A DNA stretch of 13,150 bases from Phoronis pallida. Lineage: Eukaryota > Phoronida > Phoronidae. Below, piece after piece: positions 1 through 9,500 of this stretch. The notes under the pieces are model-generated. The model saw nothing but the letters and a program-made list of their open reading frames with translations. It was not told where the DNA came from and did no database searches. Made by a program: the position numbers and the translations under genes. The stretch spans positions 1-13,150 of the forward strand of contig JAOXYC010176247.1 of assembly GCA_028565715.1 (NCBI GenBank), given 5' to 3'. How positions within the stretch are numbered: position 1 is the stretch's first letter; each line of letters begins with the position of its first letter.

Positions 1-121
1 TAATATAGAGATTTCCGGAAGAAGCGAAGCTAGTTATTCGTTCAGGTGAATGTTAGGATGCAATGTGTCACAAAATTTACAACGGAATTGACCTCATTCA
101 ATAGTTGATAATTTCACATTC
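1..121 (+). other. Possible upstream exon or 5' UTR, unresolved
   Basis: Two donor-like sites occur here: cag|gtgaat after 45 and attc|gtaagt after 121. If an exon ends at 45 and joins an acceptor at 338|339, the frame 2-45 is open and enters the Arg-Cys-Glu start of the next exon. If the exon ends at 121, both possible joins meet a stop (tga at 89-91 or tag at 102-104) with no ATG after it, so it would be untranslated. An open frame of 15 codons is weak evidence. The true N-terminus may lie to the left of the window. Confidence 0.25.
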
Positions 122-336
122 GTAAGTACCGATGTACACCTTTAATATTGTGTTGTTTACATTATTGATCGAATCGGGCCGAAATTCTATGTTCTTGGAA
201 GGTTTAATAATTATAAAGGATCGTTGATTTCAAGACCTAAATCATATACTGGACATTTAAATTTTTGTAGGTTTAAAAACTTACAAAAGGAGTGACATGA
301 TGCCTAACAACATTCATGCATTGCTTATATTTTCAG

Positions 337-507
337 AGATGTGAGATTCTAGAAGAGTTGTTAACCTCCAGTAACTTCAATCAGTTCCAGTTTTTATGGA
401 CAGTAATGCAACCAACACTACACAGAGATTTCATGTATCAAGCCAAGTCTCAGTTCCCTAATATTAATTTTCAACCAGTCAGTACACACATTAGTAGAAA
501 AGTAAAG
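337..507 (+). CDS. FBXW-like gene, exon 1 of the visible set: D-domain-like module
   Basis: Encodes residues 1-57. The acceptor is ttttcag|agatgtg; an AG two bases later (exon start 339) is also possible. The donor is aaag|gtatgt, phase 0. Residues 1-34 look like the dimerisation helix pair that precedes the F-box in beta-TrCP/FBXW7 proteins and end in a His-Arg-Asp-Phe motif. They align without gaps with residues 208-239 of the same protein. An FBXW10-type N-terminus has a similar segment (from memory). A weaker gtaaag donor lies at 502. Confidence 0.88.
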
Positions 508-3500
508 GTATGTCAATGAAAAATATTAAAATTTTGATAAGACAGCCGGGTTCTGAATTTTTCTGTCTTTTCAAAATTCATGTGATTAAAGTGATTGACA
601 CTCATCCTCAAGAAAATCCTCGTTTGATAGTTACTTTAGGCAAAAAATGCAAGTTATTGTCTTGCAAAACAGAAATCCACACCGATTGAAAAAAAATCTA
701 GAAAAATTATGAATGGAATTCTCAATCAGTAAACTTCAACCCAGATAATAATAGGAATTAACTTATAAATCACCCATCTCCGTGGGGGAATAAACCCCCT
801 TGTTTGCGTACCAGATAGTTAGCACTATAACCATTACACCATAGAAAAGCACTGACATTCAATATGATATTACCACTACATTTCTCACATGATAAGTTCG
901 TTTCTATTGCAATCTCAAATGTAGTATCGAAAATAACACACTCTGACGGATCACTGTATTCTTACGCCCTCCAAAAATCCTCGTTTTTTCTTTGACAACG
1001 TGTCATCACTGTTTCTTGTGAGAAAAAGAACAATAAGCTTGTTGTCATTGAATAATAAATATTTTCTCAAAACTCGTCAAATTCCTCGCCAAAGGCTCGT
1101 ATTTTGACTCATTTTGAGAAATTTATTATTCAATGACACTAGTTAATTATCCTCTATTTAATGGTATGATTCACAATTTGAATTGGTGCACTTAAATGTA
1201 AAACATCAATATTTTGTATTATTTGCTATAAAACTAACTTTGTTTTTTTTAGGAAAGAACCAAAAAGAACCGAATGGACAACTACCACAGAATTGGGAGT
1301 GCATATCTGAAAGAAGCTAGTCAAGTGAAAGAAGAATGTAGAGTAGAAACACCTGCTAGTTCAGCCAGGTATGTTGAACAGGGAACGAGGAAGACACAAC
1401 ATCTTCTTTGGGTTTTACAACTTCTAGTTGGTCAATGCTGACCATTATAGAAAGTTGGTGAATATGCATTCATTCACTCACAAATTAAATCTTCGGGGAA
1501 GCATCATTCGACATGATTTATTACTGGCTGTAAATAAATCTTACTTCAATGTCAGAGATTATTAATCTGTTGCGATACTCAATTATAAATAATTATGAAT
1601 CTGTTCCAGCAACCATTTCAGTCACATCACAACATTTTCCTCAGTTGAGGGAATTAGGTCACGTGATGTGACCAAAATGGTTGCTGGAACAGATTCATAA
1701 TCATTTATAATTTTATGTTATCATATACTTTTTAAAAAATGTGAATTTAATTCCCTTGAATATGCTAGAGGAAGATAATAAAATTGTATTCAACAACATT
1801 ATGAATTTCAGTATATATCACAAATGTTTTGTTCTAGTTCACATCTACGAGGAAACAGTTTACCTCAACTATCAAGCAAAAAAATGGGCAAAAATAAATC
1901 ACAGACAAAATCAAAAGAGGATTTTAATTGGAGTCTAGTAGCCTCAGCCCCAGCTTTGTATAGGTAAGGTCATTGCTCTCAATTGATAAATAGCCTCATG
2001 GAAGCATGTTGGATATCAGCACAAGCTCCATGTTGCATTACAAGGACACACTTATTCCTGATTTGTAACATGTTTTCTTGTTCTGGCTTCTGGCTACTTT
2101 CAGCAACATCTAAATACCCCATATTGTGAATTAAATAATCATTACTTCACATACACAAACAAATAAACTCTTTTTAAAAACAAAGACAAAAACAACAATT
2201 CTATTTCATTATCAAATCCCTGTTTTAGATTTTTGTGTCATAAAAAACTGATTTTCAGCCTATTGTATTTGCTACTGGTGTCACTTAATTCTTTTGTTAT
2301 TTCAAAGTTGTTTAGTTTCTTACCTTGTTAAAGAAGCATTTGAGGATAACGTGCCAAACTATTTAATATATACCTACACTTTTGTCAATCAATAGATGTA
2401 TGAGCTGTCTCAAACACTGTTTATACTTAATTACCACTCAAAAATGTGATATTAATTCTAGGTTCATTGAAATGCCTGTAAGGAGGCATATGCAGACAGA
2501 ACCAGTTTTTCAAGAAAAACCTGCCAGTGCTGAGAGGGCGCCACCAAAAAAGAATCGATCTACATTTTTTCGTAGCAGATCTATGTCGCCCATAATTCAG
2601 CCGCGAAATTTACCACAGAATGCTCAACAACTTTTAAAATGGTTCTCAAAGGAGTGGGATGGTAAATGTTCATTTTAAATTTAACATTGTTTAACACAAA
2701 ATGGATGACAAGATCATCGGGAAACTTTGTTTATTATACGTCCAATAACAAAAAGAACTTTTAATCCTTTTAATTTGTTTTAATTTTCCAAACTTTTACA
2801 TTTGTTTTGACAGTTGTGATCAGAAAGTATGATATTTGTAGTGCAAATTCATTCTCAAAATTCATAACTCTTGATTGGAAATTTGAATGAAACAATCCAT
2901 TATGAGTAAAAGATCCGTAAAAAGATTCCATTGGTAAAAAAAATATCACATATGCTGTGTTTTAAATTAGTTCATTTTTAACATCAGCCTGTATTTCTTT
3001 GCTTGAAATAAAAGTAAGTAGCATTGAATAAACGTAGATTTACGTATAACACATCCTTGTTTGTTATTCACAGATGTCCAGAGAAACGAGTTCCTGCACA
3101 AACTACTGCTCAAGTTAGATGCCAGGCAATACTATTTTATATCAACATTTCTAATGGTGAGAAAGTACACTCATAATTCACTTGTTTTGAGCTAAAGGTG
3201 AACTAATGAATGAATACATTTCAGCATATAATAAGTTATTTGCAAGCCGACCATGGGCTCGATTCCCATGAGGGTTCAGAAATTCAAATTCCATATTTAC
3301 TTTCACATCTCACTCCAGTCACCCTTGAGGCAAACACATAGGCAAATATGCTACTGCAATAACATAAAAGACAGTTATGCATGACATGGTTGGATAGTTT
3401 CATATCACAGGCATGCGCAATCCCAATTATTAGTCATCAGAGTGAGGCTTGCCTACTGAAAATGCAATCATTTGCTGAGAAAACATGAGTCGCATTTCAT

Positions 3501-6500
3501 TGCATGTTCACACGCGCAATTTGCATTTTGATTCAAAATGTTGTCTTTGTGATATGAGTCTTTTAACTATGGTAGTGTTATGTATTGCGCCCAGCATGTG
3601 GCGACACCTTTTGTGTTTAACAGGTAGTAAATCTGGCAGATATGTAAAATACAGATGGTAATATTGATTAATTCATCATGTAAGTTTACTAAGTAACTTT
3701 GGTTTAATTGTAGAAATTGTAAATCATTTTGCAATTTACTCCCAGACCTTTAAATGACTTGAATTATTTTGTAAACATACATTGTTCATGAATTGTAGAT
3801 TTAGAAATTAACCTTTTTCTTGAACGAATTTCACTTTTTCTATTCTGTCATTCAGAAAAGCCAACTGAAGTATTGTTGTTTATTTCTAGGTGAAGAACTA
3901 TAAAGATTTCATAACATGTCTACCACAAGTCTTAGCCCTAGAAGTTCTCAGTTATTTAATGCCAAAAGAACTACTAACTGCAGCTCGAGTCTGTAAATCA
4001 TGGAAGAAACTCTGTTATAATGGAAACCTATGGATGAAGCACTGCCTCAGGATAAACCCTAGTAAGTTTGAAAGATGCCGTACTATTTATCATCATGTAC
4101 ATGGTGTGGTATTTTGCTATTGGGGCTCATAAACCATTATCCATTGTTTGTGCTGTTTAATTAACTGCACTTTACTCATTTACGAGGTCTCTCATTCACT
4201 GAGCACCTAAACAAAGACCCAAGTAAACGCAATTAACTCCGAGTGCTCTCTGGCCATTGTTCGATCTTAGATAGCATCTCGTTGAAACCCTACCCCGATA
4301 GGCGAGATTCAAATACCAGACCCTCTTCGATATGTGTTAGTAAACTTAGTATCCTATGGCTTTTCATGCCCTGCATTGTTTATTGTGTTCTAAAATTAAA
4401 TTATGTTGCGATTTAGTTATGTTAAATTATCAATGTTTGAATTACTTTGTTTATGTTTCCAGTGCCTGTACCTTGATCAAAACAGTTTATTTTATTTTTT
4501 CCCAATATTTATTAGGCCCATGACCAGTAAGAAACTTGAAAGAAGGCAATAGCTTATAAATAATTGATCACTGAACATTGTTAGACCTTGGAAAATGTGT
4601 TACTCGAAATGTAAATCGATTTGATGATCCTTGATTTTTAAATCAAGAATCATAAGAACTGAACTTGTTTTTTTTTCAAGATGTTAAAGTACCAACAGTG
4701 GGCAAACCAAATTGGAAAAGAATGTATAAAGAAAATTTACACCTAAAAAAGAACTGGAATACAGGACAGTATAAAGTTGTCAATTTCCAAGGACATTCAC
4801 ACAAGTAAGGGTGTTATTGAATATTTGATAACTATTGAAGAGACAGAAAAATTCGAAACGGATCTGGGAAACGAACCCAGGCCTCCTGATTGCCGGTCAG
4901 ATACCATCTAAGCTAACCCGCTCCTACTAATTTCTGTGCAGATCCGTTCTGATTTTTTCTGTCTTTTCAATATTTATCACCTTCGGCTTGTAAAAGCATA
5001 GATTGATTTGTATAAATATTTGATGTTGCGCTATAATCATAAGATATCTCAAGAAGCTAATTTGCACTTGGCATGAACTACCTGTTTTTAAATACAAGAC
5101 TGATCTGTTTGGTATTCTGCCAACATTATTTCTTTGAGATTGCAGATTTTCTTGAGTAATTTTTGTTTCTTATATGAACAGAATTAGAAGTAAACAATTT
5201 AAGAGGATCGTGTGCTCAAAAGAGAGAAGATATTACCCAGTATGTTTGTTTTATTATAGACATCATGTTTAATGTCTGTGCATATTTTCATAATCATAGA
5301 GTGCTAACAGTTACAATAGATGGGAAGCATCTTGCCAGTGGGAGTATGGACAAAACCATTCGTATCTGGGACATCAGGAATGGACGTCTATTGCATACGT
5401 TAAAGGGCCATGCTAAAGGGGTGTGGTGTCTTCAGTTCTTTACCAACAGTTTACTCATCAGTGGTTCATTTGATGGCACAATAAAGGTAGATTTACACCT
5501 GCACTTATCAATTTGAATGGGAAATTTCAATTTCTAAACTTGATTTCCTCTTTTACAATATTTTTTGGAAATGACAGTCTTTGAACTAATTCTACACTTT
5601 AGGCCTTTCAACATTTTCTTTAAGAAGTGTTCAAAACTGAATTCTTTTAGGAGTCAATTTTTTTTTGAAGAATCTTGTACTTAATTTTTTTTTGATGAAA
5701 AAGATCAAAAATGGGTAAATTATTAGACTGTTTTTAAATTTTTCTCAAAAAAGTTTTCAACAGAATTTGTTTAACATTTTTGACTTTATTCAACAGTCCA
5801 AGGTTTTGTCAATCCTAGACTTGAATCAAATGGTTTAAAATGTAGAGAGTAACTTCAGTATTAATAAAGCAGTTAAATGATGTAGGTTATAATTCATCAG
5901 AGAAACCTTATTATATTTTTTTTTTTATAAAACTGTTCATTAATTGCTTCTTTCAATCGCTCCTAATTACTAAAATTATTGTTCTTTCTTGTAGTTGAAC
6001 TAGGCTGGTAGTTACTGCATTTCTCTATGTGTTGTGCGCCCTCTGTTGTAAAGTGTTGCACACCTCATCATGTCTTCTGTCTTTCAACACTTTCTCACTC
6101 TGGTAAACTCCTACTCCTTTCTTCTCTTCATGTTCTACATTCACCTTACTTTATATATGCGGCATTTATTTTTGTTTGATCTCAGACACATAATTGACTG
6201 AACATACATACATGTATTCATGATAAAGTAAAATATATAAAAATCCCCGACATGTCTGTATAAAATGATAATTATTTATTGGACGGTCCGAGATAACAGT
6301 CTCTTCTTCAGCAATAACTTTTCATTTTCCTAGTTATTGCTAAAGAAGAGACTGTTATCTCGGAACGTCCAATAAATATTCAGCATTTTATACCAACATG
6401 TTCGTGCATTTTTATATATTTTGTTTATTTCAACCAAAGTCGGTAACGGCATATTTTTATATTTTTAATACATAATCATGTAAGGTGATAATGCACAACA

Positions 6501-9500
6501 ATAGTCATTCATACATGGCACATAAACTAGCAATTTGATTTTTTTCAAGTTTCATTCAGTTAAAAATTAATTGTCATGTTGTATTTAAAATGGTACTATG
6601 TTTCAAAAAAACACAAGTGCAGGAATTTGTTTTTCACTCCTTTTTCACGTTGTTGTCTGTTGGGAAAAAACAGTGTTATTTTTTTAATAAATGTACTAAG
6701 AAAATATGTTTTTGAAGAATTTTCGATGGAGGACGATTGTTTATTTATAATGGCAATCAGTTAACAAAATCAAGTCTAATTTTTGAATTTCTTTAAAAAT
6801 TGTTTTTGGGAAATGAATCTGGCCCAGTGCAATGAAAATTATGATAAAGTTTTCTCACATGATAAGTTCAATCTCAAATGTATTATTGAAAATAGCACAC
6901 TCTGACGGATCACTGTATTCATACGCGACTCGTTTTTTCTTCGACAATGCGTCGCCACTGTTTCATGTGAGAAAAAGAACAATAAACTTGTCGTCATTGA
7001 ATAATAAATTTCTCAAAACTCGTCAAAATAACTCGCAATGTAAAGTCTGATCATATATAGAGTGATGCTTTAAAAGTGATACTTTTTTAAGTATACTTAT
7101 CTTGTTAATTATTTTTGATGATGGAAAAAATGCTGATAACCATCAGGGGTCGGAAACAACTGGAATCATTAACTGAGAAGCTGCTGCATAAACCTCAAAA
7201 TACGGACGCATTTACCACAAAACCGGTCTCACCAACAAGATATTTGTTGCTAATAATATGTCGCTTTCGATTGAGCGAGATTGCGTTTTGCATTTGTGCG
7301 AGTCACGCGCAACATTTATAAAACCTGAACGTGTAAAAAAGCAAGTATACTTGCACGGCAAGATTGAAGTCAGATTTAAGTTAACGATTTGTTTAATATT
7401 AAAACGCAACAATGACACGGTTTTAACTATTTTTTATTTCAATCAAAATGTAACACAGCTAGTATATTAGTCAAGTTGTCACATGAGTGACATTGCGTTT
7501 GTAGACGTAGTCGTTTATATCATTACATCAATCAATTGATGGACTTTTTAAATGTGGTTGGTGCAGACTGTTGGTGACTACGATTCATTTGGTACTTGAA
7601 TCAGTATTTTGGGGTCTGTGAGTCAGCTTCTTGTAGGGCTGGTTCTCAGTTAATGCTACTATTTGATTCCCACCCCTGACCATAAACTTTAAATTACCAA
7701 TTATTTTATGATATATCAATCTATGAATGTTTTTCACGATAGGTTTGGAATCTGCGGACCAGTTCTACAGCGCGGACATTGTTTGGACATGATGGTCCAG
7801 TGTGGACTATAACAAGACGTGGTAATATACTGGTGTCAGGATCTCAGGATAAAACTGTAAGTTTTCATATTTTTCTCATTCACCTTTTTATTTTTTTAGA
7901 CAAATTACATGGTGATACCAACTTTTATCACCCAACCACCCTGATTCAATCTAATATAATTATAATACGTAGTGGTCGGACTATTTCTCACCTTTTGATT
8001 GGCCGTTTCTGAGCAATTGTCCGACCACTAATAATACGATTCAATAAATTCTATGTGAGAAAGCCAAGACATGGAAATGAGTTACACAGATTTCAAAGTT
8101 TTTCTAATATTATTGATGGTTAGGTCTATTGATGAAGTTGTGTGATAAAATGATTATCAAATTCATGGGGAGTGAATAACATCCTTTGTTTAAACATTAC
8201 TCATTCAATGAATTGTGTTTCCTTGATTGAAAATATAATGACAGTTTGTTTCAACAGAAATTTTTGATATATCTTTGACCCTAATATCTTGTATTTTGAT
8301 ATCAGGCCAAAATCTGGGACATCAACCGATGTTTACTCCTCTTCACGTTAACTGGTCACTCGGCTGCTGTGTTTGCTGTAGACATCACAGAGAACGGACA
8401 GATTGTATTGACGGGCTCTGCTGATAGGGTTGGTATACTTTTTCAAAACTATTTTAGATTTTTGCCTGGAATTATAATATTGCACCAGATGTGCCAGTCT
8501 CTCCCACAGCCCATCTCAAATGACGGTCTGTTCTCCCTACGCGATAATCGAATCTCGCTAAGTATATGTTAATTACGTCACTCCACTTAAACACAGTCTC
8601 CTACTTTCGGTAAAAATCCGGAAGACCCCCTGCGATTGATACAGTCCCTCGACCTGAGTCAACAGTGCTGGAGTTCAGTCTACAGATGTGCTTCTATGCC
8701 CCAAAACAAACTCAACCTTTTCCCAATCCCAAATGCATTAACAGCAATAAATTTTAATTTTCATTGCATAAGTCGTCATTTTTGATAAGTTGTCGTCTTT
8801 AGAATGCTTTCGAAGGCAGCTTGTAACACCAAACATCAGTTTCCCATGCCACCCTTGAATGAAAATATGCGTGTATGTTGTAATTGTAAATAATTCAATC
8901 ACTCTTTTCATATTTTTTTCATCAAATGACTAGAAAATGAGAATTTAATTAATTTTTTAAAACCTGATCTCCAAAACATCTGCTAAACTACTAGTGATCC
9001 AGATCAAAACTTAAACACTCCTCGCAAAAATCATAATGAAATTATTTTGTATTTACATAGACTGTGAGACTTTGGGAAGGTGACAGTGGCCATTGTATGA
9101 AGGTGATTTGGGCAAGTCCATCAACATCTATAGTGTCATTGAGCTGTAGTAAGGGCTACTTTGCATGCTCGTATGGAGAGACTATTCTACTGTATAAGAT
9201 TGAGGGAGCAAAACTTCTGAATACATATAATGATCATCAGAAGAGGTATGAAGTTTTTATCTTTTTAAAAATACAGGCCTTGGTAAACAAGACACAGGCC
9301 ACAAAACCGGGCCCACGGTTCTCAAACTGCTCAAACTGAGCCAACGGACCTAAAAACTAGGCACACGGACCCAAAATACCAGGTACACACACCCAAAATA
9401 CCGGGTACGCAGACAAAAAGCCAGGCACACGAACAGAGTATCGGATTGTCCACGGGCCCGGTACTATGTCCGTGTATCCAGTATTTTGGGTATGTGTACT

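Larger units (their letters stand above)
5487..7742. other. Intron 8, the largest intron, enlarged by repeats
   Basis: At 2256 nt it is three to five times the other introns. At least three repeat units occupy 6222-6430, 6851-7027 and 7144-7678. The stretch 5487-6220 is AT-rich with long T runs and no recognised feature. The stretch 6431-6850 is likewise plain apart from chance open frames. Confidence 0.75.

Noticed and set aside
1741-1938. Open frame starting at ATG 1741
   Set aside because: It overlaps exon 3 in a different frame. The exon 3 frame is fixed by splice sites and phase on both sides, so this one is a shadow.
4857-4922. Functional tRNA-Ala gene
   Set aside because: The D-stem 3' half is missing and the length is 66 nt, so a normal fold is not possible despite good acceptor and T arms.
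5257-5299. Alternative acceptor for exon 8 at 5257-5259
   Set aside because: It would add codons ending in an in-frame taa before the WD40 sequence.
6576-7050. Two open frames of 62 and 72 codons in intron 8
   Set aside because: Low-complexity composition, no family resemblance, and the second reads through dispersed repeat copy B.
7115-7470. Overlapping open frames on both strands within 7115-7470
   Set aside because: They lie in the non-autonomous transposon of intron 8, are short, overlap each other and show no transposase motif.
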